50,029 bases of DNA from Rhizobium hidalgonense (lineage in GTDB: Bacteria; Pseudomonadota; Alphaproteobacteria; Rhizobiales; Rhizobiaceae): NCBI RefSeq assembly GCF_002914525.1, contig NZ_LODW01000066.1, positions 1-50,029 on the forward strand. Direction: 5' to 3'. Made by a program: the position numbers and the translations under genes. Shown piece after piece: positions 7,111-14,403 of this stretch. The notes beneath the pieces were generated by a model. That model saw only the letters and a list, made by a program, of their open reading frames with translations, ran no database searches and had not been told where the DNA came from. Numbering within the stretch: position 1 is the first letter of the stretch; each line of letters starts with the position of its first letter.

Positions 7111-7979
7111 CGGCTTACGATCTCTTCCTCGCGCCCTTTGCCGATTTCGGTTTCATGCGCCGCGCCCTTGTCGCCTGCCTTTGCCTCGGGCTCGGCTCCG
7201 GTCCAATCGGCGTCTTTCTGATGCTCAGGCGCATGAGCCTGATGGGCGACGCCATGAGCCATGCCGTGCTGCCGGGGGCAGCGATCGGTTATCTCGTCGC
7301 GGGCTCCTTGTCGCTGACGGCGATGGGCCTCGGCGGCCTTGTCGCCGGCCTGTCGGTGGCGCTGCTATCGGGCGCCGTCAGCCGAATGACCGAACTGCAG
7401 GAGGATGCGAGTTTTGCCAGCTTCTATCTCGCATCCCTGGCGCTCGGCGTGCTGATCGTCTCGCTGCGCGGCTCGAATATCGATCTGCTGCATGTACTCT
7501 TCGGCACCATCCTGGCGATCGATGCTTCGGCGCTTTATCTGATCGGCGCGATCGCCTCGCTGACCCTTATCGTCCTTGCCGTTATCTACCGGCCGCTGGT
7601 GGCCGAATGCTTCGATCCGGGTTTCCTGCGCGCCGTCGGCGGCCGCGGGCCGGTCTACCACGTGCTTTTCCTGCTGCTGGTGGTGTTGAACCTCGTCGCC
7701 AGTTTCCAGGCGCTCGGCACGCTGATGGCGGTCGGCCTGATGATGCTGCCGGCGGCCGTCGCCCAGCTCTGGTCGCGCAGCCTGCCCGCGATGATGGCGA
7801 TTGCAGCCGTTAGTGCCGCCGCTTCCGGCTATCTCGGCCTGATCGCCTCCTACCATCTCGAACTCGCCTCCGGCCCAACGATCATCATGACGGCGGCGAT
7901 CTTCTACGCATTTTCCATTCTTTTCGCGCCCTCCGGCCTTCTTAGGCGCTTCTTTCCCCGCCCGCATTTGAAGGGCTGA
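7107..7979 (+). CDS. aztB: Zinc ABC transporter permease (AztB type)
   Basis: A 290-residue integral membrane protein of the ABC-3 permease family, with about eight hydrophobic segments spread over its length. Typical conserved stretches are 'MRRALVACLCLGLGSGPIGVFLMLRRMSLMGDAMSHAVLPG' near the N-terminus and 'GTLMAVGLMMLPAAVAQLW' in the second half. It overlaps the ATPase gene by four bases (ATGA) and precedes the binding protein by 16 bases. Confidence 0.88.
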   Translation: MTAYDLFLAPFADFGFMRRALVACLCLGLGSGPIGVFLMLRRMSLMGDAMSHAVLPGAAIGYLVAGSLSLTAMGLGGLVAGLSVALLSGAVSRMTELQEDASFASFYLASLALGVLIVSLRGSNIDLLHVLFGTILAIDASALYLIGAIASLTLIVLAVIYRPLVAECFDPGFLRAVGGRGPVYHVLFLLLVVLNLVASFQALGTLMAVGLMMLPAAVAQLWSRSLPAMMAIAAVSAAASGYLGLIASYHLELASGPTIIMTAAIFYAFSILFAPSGLLRRFFPRPHLKG

Positions 7980-7995
7980 TCCCAAGGAGACTTCG

Positions 7996-8895
7996 ATGAC
8001 CTCGCACAGACTGCTTCTTTCTGCAGCAATCCCCGCCTTGATGGCGCTATCGGCCATGCCCGCCTCCGCCGAGACGCTGAAGGTGGTGGCCTCTTTCACC
8101 GTGCTTGCCGATGTCGTCAAGCAGGTCGGCGGCGATCATGTCAAGGTGACGAGCCTGGTCGGGCCGAACGGAGACCCCCACGAATTCGAGCCGTCGCCGG
8201 CCGACGCCAAGAATCTGAACGCGGCTGAGGTGACCTTCGTCAGCGGCGAAGGACTGGAAGGCTGGATGGACCGGCTGATCACCGCCTCGGGCTATAAGGG
8301 CAAGCCGGTCACGGTCTCCGAGGGCATCGACGTCAGCACCATGGAAGAGGACGGCGAAAAGATCACCGATCCGCATGTCTGGAATAGCCCTGTCAACGTC
8401 AAGATCTGGGTCGCCAATATCGAAAAGGCGCTGTCATCGGCCGATCCCACTGACGCCGCCGCCTTCAAGGCCAATGCCGAGAAATATACGAAGACGCTGG
8501 ACGAGCTGAACGCTTACGCCCACGAAAAATTCGCCAAGATCGCCGACGATCGCCGCAAGGTGCTGACCAGCCATGATGGCTTCGGCTATTTCGGCCGCGA
8601 ATATAATGTCAGCTTCCTGGCGCCGCTTGGCCTGTCTACCGAAAGCGAGGCCTCTGCCGCCGACGTCGCCAAGCTGATCGAACAGATCAAAACCGAACAC
8701 GTGAAGGCCTATTTCTTCGAGAATTCCAACGATCCGCGCCTTGTCAAACAGGTGGCCAAGGCAACCGGCGCGGAGCCGGGCGGCGAGCTCTATGTCGAAT
8801 CGCTCTCCGACGCCAAGGGGCCGGCGCCGACCTACGAGAAGATGTTCCGCTACAATGTCGATCAGCTCGCCGCCGCCATGGCGAAATCGAGCTGA
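7996..8895 (+). CDS. aztC: Zinc-binding periplasmic protein (AztC type)
   Basis: A 299-residue cluster A-I solute-binding protein with a signal peptide ending near ASA-E (residue 25). Likely metal ligands are His62 (GDPHEFEP), His127 (DPHVW), His193 (SHDGFGYF) and Asp272 (SLSDAKGP). The three-His-one-Asp set matches AztC-type zinc proteins; manganese homologues usually carry Glu at the third position. The long His/Asp-rich loop of ZnuA is absent, again like AztC. A good AAGGAGA site precedes the ATG. The chaperone gene aztD, which follows aztC in some bacteria, is not present downstream. Confidence 0.87.
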   Translation: MTSHRLLLSAAIPALMALSAMPASAETLKVVASFTVLADVVKQVGGDHVKVTSLVGPNGDPHEFEPSPADAKNLNAAEVTFVSGEGLEGWMDRLITASGYKGKPVTVSEGIDVSTMEEDGEKITDPHVWNSPVNVKIWVANIEKALSSADPTDAAAFKANAEKYTKTLDELNAYAHEKFAKIADDRRKVLTSHDGFGYFGREYNVSFLAPLGLSTESEASAADVAKLIEQIKTEHVKAYFFENSNDPRLVKQVAKATGAEPGGELYVESLSDAKGPAPTYEKMFRYNVDQLAAAMAKSS

Positions 8896-8898
8896 TAA

Positions 8899-8956
8899 TC
8901 GAGGGCCAAGAGCCGTGCGCCGATCGCCGCTTATCAAGCAATCTCTCGGCCCTCGA
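8899..8956. other. Inverted repeat after the zinc operon
   Basis: TCGAGGGCC (8899-8907) and GGCCCTCGA (8948-8956) are perfect nine-base arms enclosing 40 bases. No T-run follows, so termination is uncertain. It begins four bases after the aztC stop codon. Confidence 0.5.
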
Positions 8957-9074
8957 CACCCTTGGCAGCCAAAATATCGTCAACGGCAGTGGCGAACCTC
9001 CACAGCAGTTCAGCAGCGTCCGCGTCCCTTGAAACGACGCGGATGCCGATGGCGAGATCGATAGAACTTTGGAG
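8934..9074 (-). pseudogene. Possible gene remnant, open frame without start
   Basis: On the minus strand 47 codons stay open from just after a TAA (9077-9075) to a TGA at 8934. They encode a protein-like sequence (SSIDLAIGIRVVSRDADAAE, then LLWRFATAVDDILAAKGVEG) but no ATG, GTG or TTG lies near the beginning. It could be the 3' remnant of a lost gene or chance. It lies downstream of the Dabb gene on the same strand. I recognise no family. Confidence 0.25.
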
Positions 9075-9127
9075 TTATGCCGGAAACCGGCCGGCAGGCA
9101 TCGCGTCGGGTGCGGCGCCGGCTGGCC

Positions 9128-9436
9128 TCAGATGTTGAGGTCGAAGACCAAAATGCCGGCAAGGCCGCCGTCTGTCGACGAGACGATGCGTTCGCCGACG
9201 ATCACATGTTCGGGATGGATGAGATAGGCATCGCGCGCCTCGGGGCTTTCGAAGGTGACGGCAAAACCGTCGACGAAGCCGGCATGCAGGCCCTCGGGTG
9301 AAACATTCGGCCCGTATTTGATATCCAATATGCCGGGAATGACTTGTTTCAGGGCGACGATCGCTTCGAACAGCGACTGCTTGTCCTCGTTCGTCATCGC
9401 GGTCTTCAGCCGCAGGAATACGCAGTGCAGGATCAT
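9128..9436 (-). CDS. Dabb family (stress-responsive alpha/beta-barrel) protein
   Basis: A 102-residue cytoplasmic protein beginning 'MILHCVFLRLK' and containing 'GFAVTFESPEARDAYLIHPEH', the core of the Dabb (A/B-barrel) ferredoxin-like dimeric fold. Bacterial members are mostly uncharacterised; plant relatives are stress proteins or cyclases. GGGAGG upstream supports the ATG at 9436. No neighbours suggest a pathway. Confidence 0.85.
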   Translation of the reverse strand: MILHCVFLRLKTAMTNEDKQSLFEAIVALKQVIPGILDIKYGPNVSPEGLHAGFVDGFAVTFESPEARDAYLIHPEHVIVGERIVSSTDGGLAGILVFDLNI

Positions 9437-9634
9437 CCGTGGTCCTCCCGATTCTGTGTCGGCAGAATAGCGGCGAAAGCGGGGAGGGCAATGAGATTTA
9501 TTTTCACGGAGACGTTGCGGCGGCGAGCCCCGGCCGCAAAGGCGCTGATGCCAATCGATGCCCGCCCGACATTGCGCCGCCCAGGCCGAAGCGGCAGACG
9601 ACGGCGGCGAGGTTATCGGTTTTCCTCGGGAAGA

Positions 9635-10060
9635 TTACATCTGATCGGTGGTGACCATGGGGCGCTTGTAGATCTTCTGCACGAGGTCGCGAGACAAGGC
9701 GCGGGCTTGATCTTTCTCGGCCGGCGTCATCGGCCGGCAGGTGTTCCTGAGGTTGGAACCATCGAGCACGGTCGCAGCGCCTGAATTGGCGATGACGAGG
9801 TGCCAGCTGCAGGAAGCGACCCTGTCGATGGCAACGGCACCATGGCAGCTTGTCGACAGGCAGAAGGCAACGGTCTCCTGGGCGCCGTGGTCACCCTTAT
9901 GCGCCAGGTCCATGGCTGTCTTGAAATCCTTGACCCAGCGCTCGCAGTGCACCTGTTTTGCCCCCGGCAGGCAAGTCTTGGTGACCGGAGTGATGTCGCC
10001 GGCTTGAAGCGGCGAGACGCAAAAAACACCCAAGGAGAGGGTGAGCAGAAACTTGAGCAT
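9635..10060 (-). CDS. Exported cysteine-containing protein, unknown
   Basis: A 141-residue protein with a signal peptide (MLKFLLTLSLGVFCVSPLQA, cleavage near residue 20), hence probably periplasmic. The mature part has six cysteines (CLPG, HCERW, FCLSTSC, SCSW, NTC), suggesting disulfides. 'AMDLAHKGDHGAQETVAFCL' has a Sel1/TPR-like feel but no full repeat. The ATG at 10060 is chosen for the AAGGAAAA site ahead of it. The family is not recognised. The gap to the Dabb gene (9437-9634) shows nothing convincing. Confidence 0.7.
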   Translation of the reverse strand: MLKFLLTLSLGVFCVSPLQAGDITPVTKTCLPGAKQVHCERWVKDFKTAMDLAHKGDHGAQETVAFCLSTSCHGAVAIDRVASCSWHLVIANSGAATVLDGSNLRNTCRPMTPAEKDQARALSRDLVQKIYKRPMVTTDQM

Positions 10061-10188
10061 CGGATTTTCCTTGTGCAAGCCATGAGAGGTGCACATCGCA
10101 GGCCGTTGGTCAATGATTTGTCGGAGGCGGTTGCAAATGCTCTCCTCCACCCGCGTAATGCGGACGGCGGGCCGCGACCGATCGGATG

Positions 10189-11349
10189 TCAGTTTGCCCC
10201 CAGACGTCTGCGAACAATGCTCGCGTGGAAATTGGCGCCATGCAGCAGTCCGGCGTCGTTGAAATCGTAGTTCGGATTGTGAAGCGGCGCGGACCCTTCG
10301 CCATTGCCCAGGAAGACGAAGCAGCCGGGGACATGGTCGAGGAAGCGCGCGAAATCTTCCGATCCGGTCATCGGTTCACGCCGGACCTTGATGTTCTCGG
10401 CGGGGAAGACGTCGCGGGCTGCGGCAAAGGCTTCCTCGACCAGGGCGGGATCATTAAGCAGCGGAACGAATTCTCTCGTATAGGTCACCTCGGCCGAGAC
10501 ATTGTGGGCGAGGGCTGTACCCTCCGCGATGAGGCGCATCTGCTTTTCGATCGCCGCGCTGACCTCGGGGCGGAAGCTGCGGGCGTCGCCCAGAATGCGC
10601 GCCAGTCCCGGCAGCGCGTTGCGGGTGCCGTCGGTCAGCAGTTCCGTCACCGAGACGACGCCGATATCGGTGGGGTCGAGCCTGCGGGAAACGATTGTCT
10701 GCAGGTTGGTCACCAGCGCGCAGGCGGTAACCAGGACTTCGTTGCCTGAGTGGGGGCGCGCGGCATGTCCGCCGACGCCCTTGAGCACGATTTCGAAATT
10801 GTCTTCCGCCGACATGATCGGGCCGACGCGGGTCTGGAAGACGCCGACCGCAAGACCCGGCATATTGTGCAGCCCGTAGATCTCGTCGAAGGGAAAGCGC
10901 GTCATCAGCCCATCGCCGAGCATCGCCAACGCGCCCTTGCCCCACTCCTCGGCAGGCTGAAAAATGAACCGCACGGTGCCGTCGAAATCGCCGTCCGCGG
11001 ACAGCATCCTGGCGGCGCCGAGCAGCATCGCGGTATGGCCGTCATGGCCGCAGGCGTGCATCACACCGGCGGTCTGCGATCGATAGGATTTGTCGCCCTG
11101 TTCGGTGATTCTGAGGGCATCCATGTCGGCGCGCAGGCCGATGGAACGGTTGCCGCCGCCACGCCTGAGGGTTCCGACAACCCCTGTGCCTCCAACACCT
11201 TCGACAACCTCGTCGAGCCCGAACTCTCTGAGTTTTTGCGCGATGAAAGCCGCCGTCCGCTTCTCCTCGAAACCGAACTCGGGATGGCTGTGAAGGTCGC
11301 GCCGCCAGGCGATCATGTCCTGTTCCAGGATCTTGTCGTCGACGCTCAT
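10189..11349 (-). CDS. M20D amidohydrolase (hippurate/IAA-amino acid hydrolase type)
   Basis: A 386-residue zinc amidohydrolase expected to cleave an N-acyl group from an amino acid. Family landmarks are 'WRRDLHSHPEFGFEE', 'GLRADMDAL', 'HACGHDGHTAML' (metal-binding Cys/His), 'FQPAEEWGKGA' and 'GSEDFARFLDHVPG' near the C-terminus. The ATG at 11349 overlaps the stop of the upstream gene as ATGA, so translation is coupled and the start is well supported. It is the last gene of an operon with a second amidohydrolase and diaminopropionate ammonia-lyase. Confidence 0.87.
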   Translation of the reverse strand: MSVDDKILEQDMIAWRRDLHSHPEFGFEEKRTAAFIAQKLREFGLDEVVEGVGGTGVVGTLRRGGGNRSIGLRADMDALRITEQGDKSYRSQTAGVMHACGHDGHTAMLLGAARMLSADGDFDGTVRFIFQPAEEWGKGALAMLGDGLMTRFPFDEIYGLHNMPGLAVGVFQTRVGPIMSAEDNFEIVLKGVGGHAARPHSGNEVLVTACALVTNLQTIVSRRLDPTDIGVVSVTELLTDGTRNALPGLARILGDARSFRPEVSAAIEKQMRLIAEGTALAHNVSAEVTYTREFVPLLNDPALVEEAFAAARDVFPAENIKVRREPMTGSEDFARFLDHVPGCFVFLGNGEGSAPLHNPNYDFNDAGLLHGANFHASIVRRRLGAN

Positions 11350-12590
11350 TTCGGCAGTTCCCCTGTTGCAAGCCCGCAAACGACGTCGAGCAGGATATTG
11401 GCTCCCGCGACGAGGTCCTCATCGGCGGTGAGTTCCTTGGGATTGTGACTGATGCCACCGCGGCTCGGCACGAAGATCATCGCGCTCGGCGCGATACGGG
11501 CGATCATCTGGGCGTCGTGGCCAGCCCCTGATGTCATGCGCCTGCACGCCAGACCCCGATCCCTGGCGGCAGCCTCGATCAGGCGAACGATCGCCGGATC
11601 GAACTTGACCGGCTCGAACCGTGCCAGCCGCTCGACGGAAATGCCAACCTTTTCATCGGCCGCCAGGCGGTCGAGGAATGCAGCGAGCGCCTCTTCCTCT
11701 TGCCTGAGGCGGTCGTCGTCCGGATCACGCAGATCGATCGTGAACGTCGCGCGTGAAGGTATGACATTGACGGCATTCGGTTCGAAGGCGATGCAGCCGA
11801 CGGTCGCGACAGTCGGGGTGTTCGACGCTTTCGCGCGGTCGCGCAGAAAGGTGATGACACGGGCAGCCGCATAGCCGGCGTCGCGGCGCATCGAGATCGG
11901 TGTCGTACCTGCATGGTTGGCATCGCCGTCGATGGTCACTTTCTGCCAGGAAATACCCTGCAGATCCTCGACCGCTCCGACCGGTATGCCCTCCCGCTCG
12001 AGAACAGGGCCCTGCTCGATATGCAGTTCGACATAGGCGTGCGGCGTCATGAAGCCGGGCGCATGGTTGCCGGCATAGCCGATCCGCGCCAGTTCATCGC
12101 CGAGCACCGTCCCGTCGGTTCCCACCGTCGCCAGCGCAGCAGCCACATCGAGGCCGCCGGAATAGACCAGCGAACCCATCATGTCGGGGGCATAGCGCAC
12201 CCCTTCCTCATTGGTGAAGGCGGCAACGACAATCGGGCGCGACGGTTCGAAGCCTTGGCTTTTCAGCGTCTGGATCACCTCGAGGCCGGTCAGCACGCCA
12301 TAACATCCATCATAGATGCCGGCATTGATGACCGTGTCGATGTGGGAACCGATCATGATCGGCTCTTCCCGGGCGCCCGCGCCATTCCAGATGCCGAAGA
12401 CATTGCCGATCCTGTCGACGGCGACGTCCAGCCCGGCTTCCTCAAGCCAGGAGACCAACCGATCGCGTCCAAGCTTTTCGCTATCCGACGCCGCCAATCG
12501 GACAAGCCTGCCATCGGCATCGCGGCCGATCTCGCCGAGTTCGGGGATGCGCCCGAGCAGACGAGAGGCATCGATCGAACGCTTGCTCAT
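11346..12590 (-). CDS. Zn-dependent amidase, N-carbamoyl amino acid/allantoate hydrolase type
   Basis: A 414-residue M20-family hydrolase of the HyuC/AllC group, which removes carbamoyl groups from N-carbamoyl amino acids, ureidoglycine-type compounds or beta-ureidopropionate. Visible motifs are 'GSHIDTVINAGIYDG', 'FTNEEGVRYAP', 'ELHIEQGPVLE', 'SGAGHDAQM' and 'FVPSRGGISHNPKE'. It overlaps the upstream ammonia-lyase gene and the downstream M20D gene by four bases each. Which substrate it takes is unknown; the context suggests a carbamoylated or acylated diamino acid. Confidence 0.85.
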   Translation of the reverse strand: MSKRSIDASRLLGRIPELGEIGRDADGRLVRLAASDSEKLGRDRLVSWLEEAGLDVAVDRIGNVFGIWNGAGAREEPIMIGSHIDTVINAGIYDGCYGVLTGLEVIQTLKSQGFEPSRPIVVAAFTNEEGVRYAPDMMGSLVYSGGLDVAAALATVGTDGTVLGDELARIGYAGNHAPGFMTPHAYVELHIEQGPVLEREGIPVGAVEDLQGISWQKVTIDGDANHAGTTPISMRRDAGYAAARVITFLRDRAKASNTPTVATVGCIAFEPNAVNVIPSRATFTIDLRDPDDDRLRQEEEALAAFLDRLAADEKVGISVERLARFEPVKFDPAIVRLIEAAARDRGLACRRMTSGAGHDAQMIARIAPSAMIFVPSRGGISHNPKELTADEDLVAGANILLDVVCGLATGELPK

Positions 12591-13798
12591 TGCGACGCTC
12601 CGGTCCTGGCTTTCGCGGCGACCGCGGCGGGTGATAACCCGACGATCTCTCGATATTTGCCGGGATCGGTCGCGCCTTCGGTATTCACCAGGAAGATGCG
12701 GGATTGTCCATGGAGCGACAATGCCTTCTTGATCTCGGGATTGCCGACGGCGCTGATCAGCCCGGCAAGCCCGACGCCGCCGCTTTCGCCGGCGACGATC
12801 GCCGGATCGTTTCCGGCGGGATCGGCCAGTCGCCTCATCACCGAGATCGCGTTGTCTTCATCCACCGTCATGAATGCATCGGCAACCCGGGAGAGAATAC
12901 GCCAGGCAATGAGCGAAGGCTCGTAACATTCGAGCATCGCCATCACGGTCGGTTCGCCATGGGCGACGGTCACCGGATGTCCGGCTCGCGCCGTTTCGAA
13001 CAGGCAGGCGGCGCGGGCGGGATCGACAACGATGAAGGTCGGACGTCGGTCGCCGAAGGCGATGGCCATGTGGCCTGCGACAGCGGCGGCGATCCCGCCG
13101 ACACCGGCCTGAACGAAGACATGAGTGGGCTGCTGCGGCATAGCTCTCAGGGCCTCCCGGACAAGGGCGGTATAGCCCTGCATCACCAGTCCGGGAATGC
13201 GCTCATAACCCGGCCAAGAGGTGTCCGACACGATCGTCCAGCCTTTTTCTTCGGCAATACGCGCGGCCTGGCGAACTGAATCGTCATAGGTCCCGTCCAC
13301 ACGGATTATCTCCGCGCCGAAGCGGGCGATGGCGGCGACGCGTTCGTCGCTGACACCGGAATGCACGAAAATCGCCGCCCGGGCGCCCACAAGCTGCGCG
13401 CCTTGGGCAACAGACCGGCCGTGATTGCCATCCGTGGCGCAGGCGACTGTCATCGTCTCGGCGGTATTGCGGACATGCGAAGAATGCAATTCCGAGATAT
13501 CGATCGCGCGGCCCAGCCGATTTGTCGCCTCATCGAGGACGAGCCGGATCACCGCGTAGGCGCCGCCAAGCGCCTTGAAGCTCCCGAGGCCGAGGCGATG
13601 GCCTTCGTCTTTCATATGAATCGAGCCGACACCGAGTTCGGCTGCCAGCCCTGGCAGAGCGAGCAGAGGCGTTTCCGCATGGTTTTCCCGGAATGCCAGG
13701 TGGCGCTCGACTGCGGCGGCGGCCTCCAGGCCGAGGATTTCGGCGTCGCGCGGGTCGAGCGGGCGACGATAGTCGGAATTGCTGTTCAACAGAAACAT
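12587..13798 (-). CDS. dpaL: Diaminopropionate ammonia-lyase
   Basis: A 403-residue fold-type II PLP enzyme that converts 2,3-diaminopropionate to pyruvate and two ammonia. The PLP lysine is Lys75 in 'LGSFKALGGAYA'; other family stretches are 'CATDGNHGRSVAQGAQLVGA' and 'GVGGIAAAVAGHM'. Length matches the known E. coli enzyme (about 400 residues). I chose the ATG at 13798 (MFLLNSNSDYRRP) with a GAGG site; an upstream frame extends to 13879 without homology-like sequence. It is the first gene of an overlapping three-gene operon, divergent from an Lrp/AsnC regulator. Confidence 0.88.
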   Translation of the reverse strand: MFLLNSNSDYRRPLDPRDAEILGLEAAAAVERHLAFRENHAETPLLALPGLAAELGVGSIHMKDEGHRLGLGSFKALGGAYAVIRLVLDEATNRLGRAIDISELHSSHVRNTAETMTVACATDGNHGRSVAQGAQLVGARAAIFVHSGVSDERVAAIARFGAEIIRVDGTYDDSVRQAARIAEEKGWTIVSDTSWPGYERIPGLVMQGYTALVREALRAMPQQPTHVFVQAGVGGIAAAVAGHMAIAFGDRRPTFIVVDPARAACLFETARAGHPVTVAHGEPTVMAMLECYEPSLIAWRILSRVADAFMTVDEDNAISVMRRLADPAGNDPAIVAGESGGVGLAGLISAVGNPEIKKALSLHGQSRIFLVNTEGATDPGKYREIVGLSPAAVAAKARTGASQ

Positions 13799-13902
13799 GC
13801 GCACCTCACTTGCCTTGTCGGTTGAAACATATTGCAGCCGACATGAAAAAGGCGCTGTATTTCGAGGGTGATTTTGCAAGTTTGTTTCGTTGGAGCCTCA
13901 AT
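13799..13902. promoter_or_regulatory. Divergent promoter region dpaL / Lrp-type regulator
   Basis: A locally AT-richer stretch of about 100 bases (for example TTTTGCAAGTTTGTTTCG near 13873-13890) separates the two divergent genes. Lrp-family regulators usually bind beside their own gene, so operators are expected here. I cannot define one exact site. Confidence 0.4.
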
Positions 13903-14388
13903 TTGAGCCGACCGGTCAAATCCCCGCAGCTGGATGTTTTCGACCGCAAGATCCTGGCGATCCTCCAGAGGGACAATACGACGCCGCAGCGGACGATCGG
14001 CGAAGCCGTCGGCCTGTCAGCGCCTGCCGTTCAACGCCGGATCAAACGCATGGCGGAGGATGGGATCATCCAGGCGAACGTCGCCGTTCTCGACCCGACG
14101 GCGCTCGGCCAATCGATCACCATCTTCGTGGAGGTGGAGGTCATCAGCGAAACATCGGAGCAGATCGAACAGGCAAAAAGCCAATTCGCGGCCGCGCCCG
14201 AAATCCAGCAGTGTTACTACGTCACCGGCGAGGTGGATTTCATTCTGGTCATCGTCGTCCCCACAATGGCGGATTACGAGGCTCTGACGCGGCGGCTGTT
14301 TTTCGGCAACAACAACGTCAAGCGCTTTCGCACATTCGTGGCGATGGACCGGGTGAAGGTCGGATTAAGCGTTCCTGTCGAACGTTGA
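13903..14388 (+). CDS. Lrp/AsnC family transcriptional regulator
   Basis: A 161-residue regulator: N-terminal helix-turn-helix (LDVFDRKILAILQRD through 'LSAPAVQRRIKRMAEDGII', residues about 10-60), then the RAM/AsnC effector domain (TIFVEVEV, 'CYYVTGEVDFILVIVV', 'FRTFVAM'). I prefer the TTG at 13903, seven bases after GGAG, giving the usual family length; an ATG at 13843 would add 20 residues. It is divergent from dpaL and probably senses an amino acid to control that operon. Confidence 0.82.
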   Translation: MSRPVKSPQLDVFDRKILAILQRDNTTPQRTIGEAVGLSAPAVQRRIKRMAEDGIIQANVAVLDPTALGQSITIFVEVEVISETSEQIEQAKSQFAAAPEIQQCYYVTGEVDFILVIVVPTMADYEALTRRLFFGNNNVKRFRTFVAMDRVKVGLSVPVER

Positions 14389-14403
14389 GAACCGGCCGCC
14401 CGG

